This document shows, one piece after another, positions 15,866-24,586 of a DNA stretch of 64,000 bases (position 1 is its first letter; each line of letters begins with the position of its first letter). A program made the translations under genes and the position numbers. The notes under the pieces were generated by a model. That model had not been told where the DNA came from and did no database searches. It worked only from the letters and a program-made list of their open reading frames with translations. Source of the stretch: an uncultured Ruminococcus sp. (lineage in GTDB: Bacteria > Bacillota > Clostridia > Oscillospirales > Ruminococcaceae); assembly GCA_947629455.1 (NCBI GenBank), contig CANRDT010000001.1, forward strand, positions 98,888 to 162,887, written 5' to 3'.

Positions 15866-17917
15866 TCAGACTATCCGCCTGAACTGCTTTTCAATATCCT
15901 TTTTTGAAAGGCGCACCATAACGGGTCTGCCGTGCGGACAATATCTCACGTCGTCGCGGTCCCAGATCATATTCACCAACGCCTGCAGCTCGACAAGACT
16001 TGAATCGTCGTTTGCTTTTATCGCCGCCTTGCACGCGACGGAATGATAAAGCTCGTCAAATATTTCAAGCTGCGGATTATGTTTACATTCCAGAAAATTC
16101 CTTGCAAGCTGTGAAACTATATCGCTCGGGTTTTCATCTCCAAGTATTATGGGAACGCCCTTGACCGCGACCGTCGGAGCAAGATCGGGTTCAATATCAA
16201 AACCAAGTACCGCCGCCTTGTCAACGTTCTGCGCGAGCGCGTCATACTCGTCATATGAAAGCAACACGGGCACAGGCTCGAGAAACATCTGCGATTCAAG
16301 TTCGTCGGCGTTGTTCTTTATCTTTTCAAAAATATATCTTTCGTGGGAGGCGTGTTTGTCAAAAAGCAGCATATCCTCCCCCTGCTGGGCTACGATATAC
16401 GTCTTGAAAAGCTCGCCGATGACAACGGGTTCCTGCGGCTGCTCGGTTTCCTTGTCCTCCTCGACTACCTGTGTACGCCGTTCAAAGCTCTGCTGCGAAA
16501 TAAACTGAAAATCGGCGATTTCCTCCATTATCTGCTGAGTAACTGCCGAATCGTCGACCTTCTCCCTGTCATTGCCCTTGTCCGAACATTCACTTCCGTC
16601 AGTATCGTAAACGGCGGTCTGAGCAGTATCCTCAGCCTTTTGGGAAGTATCGGCATCGGGAGAAGCAGCATTAACATTCACATTTTCTTTCGCCTTGGCG
16701 ACTGCGGCAGTATCCGTATCATCATCGGCAGTATTTTCTTTTACATTGTCAGGCTCTTTGCGCAAAGGCGCAGCCGCTTTCTTTTGGGGAGGTGAAAGCT
16801 TTTCGGGTCTAATTTCATCAGTCTGCGCCGTGACCGAAAACTTCATCTGCTTGTCCCTGACGGGAGGAGCAGCCCGATAATCCTGACCGGAAAGAGCCGT
16901 CCTGCTCATATCGAGTTCAACGGGTGTATCCAGTTTCATAAGCGCGTTCCTGACGGCGAAATAAATCGCCTCATATATTACTTTATCGTCGGAAAATCTG
17001 ACTTCTATCTTAGTCGGATGGACGTTTACGTCAACGATACCCGGCAAAGTTTCCACGCCGATAACGCAAGCCGGAAATCTGCCCGTCATTATACAGTTGC
17101 GGTAAGCCTCTTCGACCGCGCCGCAGCAGGTCATCGACCGTATGTATCTGCCGTTTACGAAAAAGTTCTGAAACTTGCGGTTATTTTTTGCCGAAAGCGG
17201 CTTGACGGTATATCCGAAAACGTGTACGCCGTTCCATGTGTGTTCTACCGGTATAAGAGAAGATGCAAAATCCCTGCCGAATACCGAATAGACAGCGGAA
17301 TAAAGTCTGCCGTCCCCTGCGGTAAGCAGCTCGACTTTGTTATCTCTTATGAATTTAAAGGAGATCTCAGGGTGGGAAAGCGCGATCTTCGTCACCAGTC
17401 CCGAAACGCTGTTCCCCTCTGAGGTATCTTTTTTAAGAAATTTCAGTCTTGCCGGAACGTTGTAGAACAAGTCGCGTACCACAAAAGTAGTACCGTCGGG
17501 ACAGCCCGAGCTTTCGTTCAGCTTTTCCTCTCCGCCCTCTATGACATAGTGCGTGCCGTAGGCGTCCTCCCTGATCTTAGTGAGCAGTTCGACTTTCGCC
17601 ACCGCACAGACGGACGCGAGAGCCTCTCCGCGAAATCCTAGAGTTAGTATACCGCCGAGATCAGATGCGGAAGATATTTTGCTTGTAGCGTGGCGCAAAA
17701 ACGCCTTGGGAACGTCTTGCCTTGAAATGCCGTAGCCGTTATCCGATACGCGCATATACGTCCGACCGCCGTTTTTTATCTCAACGGTAATGACGTTCGC
17801 GCCTGCGTCTATGGAATTTTCCAGCAGTTCCTTTATCACCGACGCCGGACGGTCGATAACCTCTCCGGCTGCGATAAGTTCGGATATTTCTTTGCTCAGT
17901 ACATTGATATGTGCCAT
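15866..17917 (-). CDS. mutL: DNA mismatch repair protein MutL (endonuclease type)
   Basis: The 683-aa protein has the GHKL ATPase N-terminus (IAAGEVIDRPASVIKELLENSIDAGA, DNGYGI, GFRGEALASV) and a C-terminal dimerisation/nuclease domain. In that domain the metal motif LLFDKHASHERYIFE matches the DxHA(x)2E(x)4E signature, and CPHGRPVMVRLSKKDIEKQFRR is the late conserved block. So it is expected to nick DNA itself, as in organisms without MutH. The middle (about 345-470) is a low-complexity Asp/Ala/Lys-rich linker. The gene follows mutS by 30 bases. Confidence 0.96.
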   Translation of the reverse strand: MAHINVLSKEISELIAAGEVIDRPASVIKELLENSIDAGANVITVEIKNGGRTYMRVSDNGYGISRQDVPKAFLRHATSKISSASDLGGILTLGFRGEALASVCAVAKVELLTKIREDAYGTHYVIEGGEEKLNESSGCPDGTTFVVRDLFYNVPARLKFLKKDTSEGNSVSGLVTKIALSHPEISFKFIRDNKVELLTAGDGRLYSAVYSVFGRDFASSLIPVEHTWNGVHVFGYTVKPLSAKNNRKFQNFFVNGRYIRSMTCCGAVEEAYRNCIMTGRFPACVIGVETLPGIVDVNVHPTKIEVRFSDDKVIYEAIYFAVRNALMKLDTPVELDMSRTALSGQDYRAAPPVRDKQMKFSVTAQTDEIRPEKLSPPQKKAAAPLRKEPDNVKENTADDDTDTAAVAKAKENVNVNAASPDADTSQKAEDTAQTAVYDTDGSECSDKGNDREKVDDSAVTQQIMEEIADFQFISQQSFERRTQVVEEDKETEQPQEPVVIGELFKTYIVAQQGEDMLLFDKHASHERYIFEKIKNNADELESQMFLEPVPVLLSYDEYDALAQNVDKAAVLGFDIEPDLAPTVAVKGVPIILGDENPSDIVSQLARNFLECKHNPQLEIFDELYHSVACKAAIKANDDSSLVELQALVNMIWDRDDVRYCPHGRPVMVRLSKKDIEKQFRRIV

Positions 17918-17947
17918 TGACCTTACCGTCCAAAAAATGATTTTACG

Positions 17948-20563
17948 TCAGACATATCTGACAAGTTCTTTTACAAAATCGCGCAGTTCCTCGTCGTTGA
18001 GCTCATCGACATTCGTCTTTCTCAGTTTTTCGCTGATTATGCCGTCGCTTATCTTTTCAAACGAAATCTGATCGGCGTCCGCCGACTCCAATGCGATACG
18101 CGCCTTGCGATCCTCGCTTTCAAGCTCTTCAAGCAGCGTCCTCGCCCGGGAAATTATTTTCGGAGGAAGTCCGGCAAGCTTTGCGACTTCGATCCCGTAG
18201 CTTTGGTCTATACCGCCGGGAACGATCTTCCTTAAAAATTTTATGCTGTCGCCGCTGCGCTTTACCGCTACTGAAAAATTCTTAACTCCGTCAAGTTCGT
18301 TTTCAAGACTTATAAGCTCGTGATAATGTGTCGCGAACAATGTCTTACAGCCGAGCGACCTCGACGTTGAGATATATTCCGTCACCGCTCTCGCTATGCT
18401 TATACCGTCAAATGTCGAAGTTCCGCGCCCAACCTCGTCAAGAATGATAAGGCTCTGCTTTGTCGCGTGTCTGACAATATCTGCGACCTCGCTCATCTCC
18501 ACCATAAAAGTCGACTGCCCTGCCGTCAGATCGTCCGACGCGCCGATACGGGTAAATATCTGATCGACTACCGAGATCTTTGCATAATCCGCAGGCACAA
18601 AGCTGCCAATCTGCGCCATAAGCGTTATAAGCGCCACCTGACGCATATATGTGGATTTTCCCGACATATTCGGACCTGTTATGATCGCCATTCTGTTCTC
18701 GGTAAGATCGAGATATGTATCGTTTGGCACGAACACTTCGTCCTGCTGCATAAGCTCGACTACCGGGTGTCTGCCGCTGCGTATATCTATAATGCCGTCA
18801 ATGGCGATCTGAGGTTTGGAATAATTATTCTTAACAGCGACTGAGGCAAGCGAACACAGCACGTCCGTTTCGGCTGCCGCTGCGGCGGTTTTCTGGACAA
18901 GTCTAAGCTGAGTGGCGACAAAGTCCCTTATCTCGGTAAATATCTCCTGCTCGAGAGTAAGTACCTTTTCGCTTGCTCCGAGTATGGTATTTTCGGCGGT
19001 TTTCAACTCGTCGGTAATAAATCTTTCGGAATTTGCAAGCGTCTGCTTTCTGACATAATTATCGGGAACAAGCTGATAGTAGGACTTAGTGACTTCGATA
19101 CAATAACCGAAAAGTCTGGTGTTTATGATACGCAGATTTTTTATTCCCGTCTTTTCGCGTTCCCTTGCGGCAATGTCCTCTATAATATCCTTACCGCCCG
19201 AGATGATATTTCTCAGCCCGTCAAGCTGTTCGTTGAAACCGTCGCGGATAACGCCGCCGTCCTTGACATTTACGGGAGGCTCGTCCACGATCGCGTTTTC
19301 TATAAGATTGGAAATAGCCTCGAGAGTAGAAATATTGCCGTTGAGAGAAACGAGCAGCTTTGAATTAAATCCCGAGAGCAGTTCTTTGAGCATCGGCAGT
19401 TTGAGCGCGGTAAGAGAAAGAGATTTCAGATCTCTCGGACTTGCCGTTTTGTACATCACTCTCGTCATAAGTCTTTCAAGGTCGTAAACTCCCGAAAGAG
19501 TTTCTTCGAGTTCTCCCAGCTCCACGGGAGCGTTGACAAGCTGTTCCACCGCGTTCAGACGGTCGATTATTTTCGAGGGATTTGTCAGCGGCTGTTCAAG
19601 CCATGCTTTCAACATTCTTCTGCCCATCGAAGTCTTTGTGCGGTCAAGCACCCACAGCAAAGAACCCTTCTTTTCCTTATTGCGCAGCGTTTCGATAAGC
19701 TCCAGATTCCTGCGCGCGGTAAATCCGATAGTCATTATCGGGTCGGCGTCATGGCGCGTTATAGAGGAAAATCTTCCGACAAGAGCCTTCTGCGTTGTAT
19801 GAATGTACGCAAAAAGTCCGCATACCGCAAAAGCCGACGGCTGCTGCGCGTCTATATTCAGATCGTCAAAGCTGTCCGCACCGAACTGCTTGAGTACTTC
19901 GTCGGTATGTATCTCGGGCGAAAAATCATCGGCGTCCAACAGCTGCACCGCCGCGGATAATCTCTGTCTGACAAATCCCGCAACTTCTCTTAACGAAAGA
20001 AATTCGTCGTTAATAAGTATCTCCACAGGAGAAAATCTCGATAATTCGTTGATCGCGCTGTCGGTCATATCCTTTCCCGAAAATTCAAACAGATGAGCCT
20101 CACCCGTTGAAATATCCGCAATGCACATAGCCGCCTGTCTGCCCTTTACATAAAAAGAACAAATGTAGTTATTTGAGGACTCGTCCAGCATACTGCTCTC
20201 GATAAGCGTACCCGGAGTCACAACGCGTATTACATCTCTCGGAACAAGTCCCTTGCAGGTCGCAGGATCGACGGTCTGTTCACAGATCGCCACCATATGT
20301 CCGAGCTCGACGAGCTTTTTAAGATACTGGTCGCAGGCATGGTAAGGCACTCCGCACATCGGAGCGCTCTTGCCGTTGCCGCAGTCCTTTTCGGTAAGAG
20401 TGAGTTTCAGCTCTTTTGAAACGGTTATCGCGTCGTCAAAGAACATTTCATAAAAGTCTCCCACACGATAAAAAAGTATATGCTTATTATATTTTGACTT
20501 GGTGTCGACGTACTGCTGCATCATCGGTGAAAGCTCTTTGACGTCAATATCCTTCAACAGCAA
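17948..20563 (-). CDS. mutS: DNA mismatch repair protein MutS
   Basis: The 871-aa protein has the mismatch-recognition domain I (MMQQYVDTKSKYN, FYRVGDFYEMFFDDA with the Phe-x-Glu wedge), connector, lever and clamp domains, and the C-terminal ABC-type ATPase with Walker A ITGPNMSGKSTYMRQ, Walker B LIILDEVGRGTSTFDG and the ATHYHEL switch. It binds mispairs and recruits MutL, encoded next. The start is a TTG at 20563 with AAAGGAG about nine bases upstream; no ATG precedes the conserved N-terminus, so a rare start codon is likely. It follows the ricA-like gene by 43 bases. Confidence 0.96.
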   Translation of the reverse strand: MLLKDIDVKELSPMMQQYVDTKSKYNKHILFYRVGDFYEMFFDDAITVSKELKLTLTEKDCGNGKSAPMCGVPYHACDQYLKKLVELGHMVAICEQTVDPATCKGLVPRDVIRVVTPGTLIESSMLDESSNNYICSFYVKGRQAAMCIADISTGEAHLFEFSGKDMTDSAINELSRFSPVEILINDEFLSLREVAGFVRQRLSAAVQLLDADDFSPEIHTDEVLKQFGADSFDDLNIDAQQPSAFAVCGLFAYIHTTQKALVGRFSSITRHDADPIMTIGFTARRNLELIETLRNKEKKGSLLWVLDRTKTSMGRRMLKAWLEQPLTNPSKIIDRLNAVEQLVNAPVELGELEETLSGVYDLERLMTRVMYKTASPRDLKSLSLTALKLPMLKELLSGFNSKLLVSLNGNISTLEAISNLIENAIVDEPPVNVKDGGVIRDGFNEQLDGLRNIISGGKDIIEDIAAREREKTGIKNLRIINTRLFGYCIEVTKSYYQLVPDNYVRKQTLANSERFITDELKTAENTILGASEKVLTLEQEIFTEIRDFVATQLRLVQKTAAAAAETDVLCSLASVAVKNNYSKPQIAIDGIIDIRSGRHPVVELMQQDEVFVPNDTYLDLTENRMAIITGPNMSGKSTYMRQVALITLMAQIGSFVPADYAKISVVDQIFTRIGASDDLTAGQSTFMVEMSEVADIVRHATKQSLIILDEVGRGTSTFDGISIARAVTEYISTSRSLGCKTLFATHYHELISLENELDGVKNFSVAVKRSGDSIKFLRKIVPGGIDQSYGIEVAKLAGLPPKIISRARTLLEELESEDRKARIALESADADQISFEKISDGIISEKLRKTNVDELNDEELRDFVKELVRYV

Positions 20564-20606
20564 CTGTTGTCACTCCTTTTTTGCTTATTTTCCGTTATTT
20601 TAAGTA

Positions 20607-21017
20607 TCAGTGACAGCCTGCACAGGTAGCACAGCTTCCGCTGCAATTATGCGGCGGCTCTTCCGCACAGGCCATAGGGTCTTCGCCGTTTGCGGCAACG
20701 GAAATGATATAATTTACCGATGCAAGCAGTTTGTCAAGTTCGTCTTTTGCGTCGTTATATGCTATCATTGTGGGCATTGCCATTATCTCGTCATAAAGCT
20801 CCTTGATACTGTCGTCAAGAGCGGTCATTTTTTTTGCGTCCTTTTCGGGCTTCTGCATTTCCTGATTGAGCTGCATTCTGAGCAGATTAAATTCGCCGAT
20901 CTTGTTCTGAAGTGCGGTATCGGTATCGCTCGACTTTGAAGTTTCATAGAATTTCTTGTATCTTTCATCTTCCTGAATAGCCGCGCCAAGCGCTCTTGCC
21001 TGTTCGATAACGTTCAT
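20607..21017 (-). CDS. YlbF/YmcA (RicA-like) family protein with C-terminal cysteine cluster
   Basis: The 136-aa protein has the helical YlbF/YmcA domain (about 1-112) and a tail with five cysteines: CAEEPPHNCSGSCATCAGCH. In B. subtilis the RicA (YmcA), RicF (YlbF) and RicT proteins form a complex with iron-sulfur clusters that assists RNase Y, competence and sporulation. Here the gene sits between miaB and mutS, exactly where ymcA lies in B. subtilis, so it is most likely the RicA member. The cysteine tail is consistent with cluster binding, but which residues act as ligands cannot be told. AAGGAG precedes the ATG. Confidence 0.85.
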   Translation of the reverse strand: MNVIEQARALGAAIQEDERYKKFYETSKSSDTDTALQNKIGEFNLLRMQLNQEMQKPEKDAKKMTALDDSIKELYDEIMAMPTMIAYNDAKDELDKLLASVNYIISVAANGEDPMACAEEPPHNCSGSCATCAGCH

Positions 21018-21078
21018 AATATATTAACTCCTTAAAAATATAAAATATATAGCTCCCGCCGTTCTGACGGCAGGGAAT

Positions 21079-22491
21079 TTACTTTACTATTTCGCCCTCC
21101 AGCGCCCAGTTTCTCGCGCAGGTGATCTTTACATCAACAAATCTGCCGACGTCCTGCTCGCCGCCGCTGAAATTAACGATTATATTCTCATAGCTTTTGC
21201 CTGTAAGCGTTCCGTCCGTCTTGCCTGCACCGTCCGCAAGAACTCGCAGCGTTTTCCCGACATATCTTGAAAGCCATTCCTGCGAGGTCTCACGCTGTTC
21301 AAGCAGCAGCTCACGCAGCCACTGTCCCTTTTCGCTGTCGGGTATATTATCCTCAAATTCCGCCGCTTTGGTACCGGTGCGCTTTGAGTAGACAAACGAA
21401 TAGATATTATCATACCTGACTTTCCTGATAAGCTCCTTTGTCATACAAAATTCCTCATAGCTCTCTCCCGGGAAACCGACAATAATATCAGTGGTGAATG
21501 AAAATTCCTTATCTCTGCCGCGTGCGTAGTCGACTATTTTCATATAATCGTTTACGGTGTAGCGGCGGTTCATAGCTTTCAGTATCCTGTCCGAGCCTGC
21601 CTGCACAGGAAGATGAAGATGAGTACAGATCTTATCGCAGTCAATGATAGTATCTATTAGTTCCCTGCCTGCGTCCTTGGGGTGCGAGCTCATAAACCTT
21701 ACCCAGAAATCCCCGTCTATTTCATTGATCTTCCTTAGCAGTCCGGCAAAGCCGTAGCTGTAGGAATTGACGTTCTGACCGAGAAGTGTGATCTCCTTAT
21801 ACCCCGAGGCGACAAGCCCTTTGACCTCTTCTATAACGGCTTCGGGAGTGCGGCTGCGTTCCCTGCCGCGCACATAAGGCACTATACAATATGTACAGAA
21901 ATTATTGCAGCCGTACATTATCGGAACGAACGCCTTTACCTTATCCCTGCGCATTTGCACAAGATCCTCGTGTATGGTCGTATCGCTGTCCGAGAGGTCA
22001 AAAACTCTTTCTTTCCTGTTGTCAAGTCTGCCAGAGATCACCTTCCAGAGCATATCATATATCCGATCAGTTACAAATGTACCGAATACGAGATCGACAT
22101 AACGAAAAGAGTTTTTTATCCTGTCCGCCGCGCACTGCTGCTGCGCCATACAGCCGCATACGCCGATCACCAACTGCGGATCGTTTTCTTTGAGTTTCTT
22201 ATATCTGCCAAGAATACCGTATACGCGGTCCTCGGCATTTTCCCTTACGGCGCAGGTGTTTAGGATAATAAGACGGGCTTTTTCAGGCTCATCGGTAAAT
22301 CCGAACCCTGCCTTTGCAAGCTTTCCCATAAGCTTTTCACCGTCGGAAACATTCTGCTGACAGCCGAAGGAATGAACATAAGCAAGCATGGGACTGCCCG
22401 TGGACATCTCATATGCCGCAGTGTATTCGAGCAGACGGCGCAAGGACTCGCCGTTATTACTATCTTTTGCCATATTATCATCAAATGCCAT
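21079..22491 (-). CDS. miaB: tRNA-2-methylthio-N6-dimethylallyladenosine synthase MiaB
   Basis: The protein is a methylthiotransferase with three parts: the UPF0004 N-terminus with its three cluster cysteines (SFGCQQNVSDGEKL, LNTCAVRENAEDR, GVCGCMAQQ), the radical-SAM core with YGCNNFCTYCIVPYVRGRERSR (CxxxCxxC), and a TRAM domain at the end. It adds a methylthio group to i6A37 made by MiaA. I place the start at ATG 22491 (470 aa), shortly after a GGGGCGG; an upstream in-frame start is less likely because the extra residues are not family-like. It is the first gene of the long co-directional run, with a consensus promoter about 55 bases upstream. Confidence 0.95.
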   Translation of the reverse strand: MAFDDNMAKDSNNGESLRRLLEYTAAYEMSTGSPMLAYVHSFGCQQNVSDGEKLMGKLAKAGFGFTDEPEKARLIILNTCAVRENAEDRVYGILGRYKKLKENDPQLVIGVCGCMAQQQCAADRIKNSFRYVDLVFGTFVTDRIYDMLWKVISGRLDNRKERVFDLSDSDTTIHEDLVQMRRDKVKAFVPIMYGCNNFCTYCIVPYVRGRERSRTPEAVIEEVKGLVASGYKEITLLGQNVNSYSYGFAGLLRKINEIDGDFWVRFMSSHPKDAGRELIDTIIDCDKICTHLHLPVQAGSDRILKAMNRRYTVNDYMKIVDYARGRDKEFSFTTDIIVGFPGESYEEFCMTKELIRKVRYDNIYSFVYSKRTGTKAAEFEDNIPDSEKGQWLRELLLEQRETSQEWLSRYVGKTLRVLADGAGKTDGTLTGKSYENIIVNFSGGEQDVGRFVDVKITCARNWALEGEIVK

Positions 22492-22545
22492 AAGCCGCCC
22501 CATTCCCCTGCATTTCAGATTATAATACATAAATATACATTTTAT

Positions 22546-22574
22546 ATTATATACCATTTCGTCAGTTTTGTCAA
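22546..22574 (-). promoter_or_regulatory. Promoter of the miaB-ricA-mutSL-miaA-hfq run
   Basis: Minus strand TTGACA (22569-22574), a 17-base spacer and TATAAT (22546-22551) form a full consensus sigma-A promoter upstream of miaB. It probably drives much of the long downstream gene run. Confidence 0.8.
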
Positions 22575-22650
22575 TAGCGGCGAAAAACGGAACACAAAAA
22601 TCAAAATTCTTAACTTTTGAAAGTGTTCCCCTTCTTGTGGAAATTATAGA

Positions 22651-22803
22651 CTGTTTTTGATGTATCTTCTCCGCCGCTTGGGGAGAAGATACACATTAAA
22701 TTATTTTTCCTCCGCCGCAGGCGGAGGAAAAATAACCCAAAAGTCAACCTTAACAAGTAAATATATAAAAATGCTTACACAAAATTTAAAATTGATTTAC
22801 TTG
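22651..22803 (+). repeat. Intergenic double-hairpin repeat, copy 1
   Basis: The 375-base gap between miaB and the wall hydrolase holds this copy. Hairpin 1: 22661-22672 with 22682-22693 (12 bp). Hairpin 2: 22701-22716 with 22720-22735 (16 bp, loop GCA, pyrimidine 5' arm). The tail reads ATGCTTACACAAAATTT then AAATTGATTT, and its flanks CAAGTAAAT (22754-22762) and ATTTACTTG (22795-22803) form a third, 9-bp stem. A degenerate remnant of an additional hairpin (GTTCCCCTT...GTGGAA) precedes it at about 22625. Confidence 0.85.
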
Positions 22804-22866
22804 AAAATGCAAAAATTAGCAAAACGGCAGACCGCCGATAAGCGATCTGCCTTAAATGCCGATTTC

Positions 22867-24051
22867 TCAGCCCCAGTATGACGTCCAGATGTTAAAATAA
22901 CCCCAAGGTATCTTAAAGCTGTACTTTATCCTCTTGTCGCTGCTCTTGTAGCTGCGATTACACCAATAGTACACGCCGTAGTCGTTTGCTATGCCGTTAA
23001 GCGTAGTTTTGCCGTAAACCGCGCCGTATACCGCCGTTTTTACCCTGTCGGTAACTCTTGCATAGGTCGCGCCGTCGCGTCTCAGTCCGGCGTCTGACAT
23101 AAATCCGCCGCTTTTATAGATAACGTCTTGTATAGTGTTGTATTTTCTGTAGAAAGAAGCCCAGGTGGAATTTTTCGAGTATTTTGCCTGCGCATATCTG
23201 TTGACTACACAGTCCGAAACATACACTATCGGCTTATCCCACGTACTGCCCGACATCTGCCCCACTTCGTGGTAAACTATACGGCACATAGCCTCCCAGC
23301 CCGCTTTGTCAAAATTTATCCTGGCAGTCTTTAAAGTCTGTACGCCCGAAAAGCTGCCGTATGTACTTCCGTTCACACCTCTTACCTTGAAAGAATACTC
23401 CGTGTTTCTTGAAAGACCTGAAACCGTGCAACTCAGCTCGGTCGTGGTCTTGTACGCCGTCCATGTCTTATATTTTCCGCCTTTTATGTAGAGCTGATAT
23501 TTCTTTGCGTTTTTGGCTGCGTTCCACCTTACGATAAGTGTAGATGTCTGCTTGTTATAAGGATGAGTCGTGCCGTTTGTATATTTTACCGCCGACTTCA
23601 TTTTCGGTGTAGCAGGTTTTGCCGCCGTTGTAGTTTTCTTTGCTGTAGTAGTTGTCTTTGCCGTGGTAACGGCAGATTTTGCGGCAACTGCCTTTGTCGT
23701 AGTCTTATTTGCCGCAGTTGTCTGAGCTGCAGTCGTCTTTTTGGTTGTAGTCTTTTTGGCGGTGGTAGTCTGTTTTGCAGTCGTGGTTTTTTTAGCCGTG
23801 GTAGTTTTCTTGGAAGTCGTTGTCTTTTTGGAAGTCGTTACCTTTGCCGAACCGCCGTAAGAAGTAAACTCGCCGTTTACCACATATACCTGCGAAGACT
23901 GCTGCGCCGCGCCGTCTGTAGGGAAAGCCTCGTTATCCGAAAGCTTTGCGCCCGTAAATGCCGCCGCAGAAATACATATCGCCGCAGCGGACAGGAGCGA
24001 CGCCGCCTTTATCCTATTTTGTGAAAATAATTCTCTGAGTTTGCTGTTCAT
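22867..24051 (-). CDS. Secreted cell-wall hydrolase, SleB-like, with Thr/Lys-rich linker and Fn3 domain
   Basis: The precursor (394 aa from ATG 24051) has a Sec signal (hydrophobic segment ASLLSAAAICISAAAF), then an approximately 90-residue low-complexity linker of TTTAKK/TTTSKK repeats, a fibronectin-III-like module (about 180-260), and a C-terminal domain resembling Hydrolase_2/SleB: AMCRIVYHEVGQ with a likely catalytic Glu, DCVVNRYAQAK, IQDVIYKSGGF. SleB enzymes are lytic transglycosylases acting on peptidoglycan. The linker suits crossing the wall, so a vegetative role in wall remodelling is plausible. The ATG lacks a good ribosome binding site; a GTG at 24096 in frame is the alternative. 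Upstream are two hairpins and a WalR-like box. Confidence 0.78.
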   Translation of the reverse strand: MNSKLRELFSQNRIKAASLLSAAAICISAAAFTGAKLSDNEAFPTDGAAQQSSQVYVVNGEFTSYGGSAKVTTSKKTTTSKKTTTAKKTTTAKQTTTAKKTTTKKTTAAQTTAANKTTTKAVAAKSAVTTAKTTTTAKKTTTAAKPATPKMKSAVKYTNGTTHPYNKQTSTLIVRWNAAKNAKKYQLYIKGGKYKTWTAYKTTTELSCTVSGLSRNTEYSFKVRGVNGSTYGSFSGVQTLKTARINFDKAGWEAMCRIVYHEVGQMSGSTWDKPIVYVSDCVVNRYAQAKYSKNSTWASFYRKYNTIQDVIYKSGGFMSDAGLRRDGATYARVTDRVKTAVYGAVYGKTTLNGIANDYGVYYWCNRSYKSSDKRIKYSFKIPWGYFNIWTSYWG

Positions 24052-24062
24052 TAATATCCGAC

Positions 24063-24145
24063 GTGATAGTCCGCGCTGTGCGGACCGCCGTTTCACACCC
24101 TTTCATTTTCTGTGATGTCATCTGCAAAACCGAACAGCTTTGCAG
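24063..24145 (-). promoter_or_regulatory. Structured 5' leader of the SleB-like gene
   Basis: Two hairpins precede the start. The first (24122-24128 with 24139-24145) has a 7-bp CTGCAAA stem. The second (GTCCGC core 24069-24074/24080-24085, extended by GTGA/TCAC at 24063-24066/24093-24096) lies 12 bases before ATG 24051. I could not match a known riboswitch class; in particular the c-di-AMP consensus is not there. Confidence 0.4.
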
Positions 24146-24220
24146 TCTTGAAATGCCAATATCATTTCTATTTATAACATCATCAAATTATTACTTTTGC
24201 TGTAACCTTTGCGCTTAAAA

Positions 24221-24237
24221 GTTACAAATTAATTACA
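24221..24237 (-). promoter_or_regulatory. WalR (YycF)-box-like site upstream of the wall hydrolase
   Basis: On the minus strand TGTAAT, five bases and TGTAAC form two direct hexamers that fit the published WalR consensus TGTWAH-N5-TGTWAH. It lies about 170 bases upstream of the SleB-like gene. WalRK controls wall hydrolases in Firmicutes, so the context agrees. The rest of the 24052-24586 gap is AT-rich, with a 9-bp hairpin TTTTAGTGC/GCACTAAAA at 24400-24422. Confidence 0.6.
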
Positions 24238-24586
24238 AAGTGTATTGTTATTGTAACACACCTAAGAAGATTTGTCAAGTCTTTTTCTGAATTTTTTTCG
24301 CGAATATGCTGATTTTAAGGCGATTTTACGAATGAATGTAATAATATTAAACTGTCGGACATAGAATTTATTGACGAGCAAACGGTAACAAATCGTAATT
24401 TTTAGTGCCTTATGCACTAAAACTCCCCATATGACAAATAATATTTATATAACACTACAAAATTGAGTTTTTTACATAAAATCACTGCCGTTTTTACGCA
24501 AAACAGCTTTGAAAATGCGGTTTTTTTACCCGAAAAATTACAGATATTAATGACAAATAATGATATAAACAATGCGAAAGGAGGAT

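Noticed and set aside
22661..22735. Palindromic repeats as intrinsic terminators
   Set aside because: The arms are T-rich on the 5' side and A-rich on the 3' side, so neither strand ends in a U-tract; real terminators with T-runs exist separately nearby (28463-28490, 30107-30141).
24052..24260. c-di-AMP (ydaO) riboswitch before the wall hydrolase
   Set aside because: Gene context would suit it, but I could not find the conserved GGGGAACC-like and ACCCGACAGC-like blocks.
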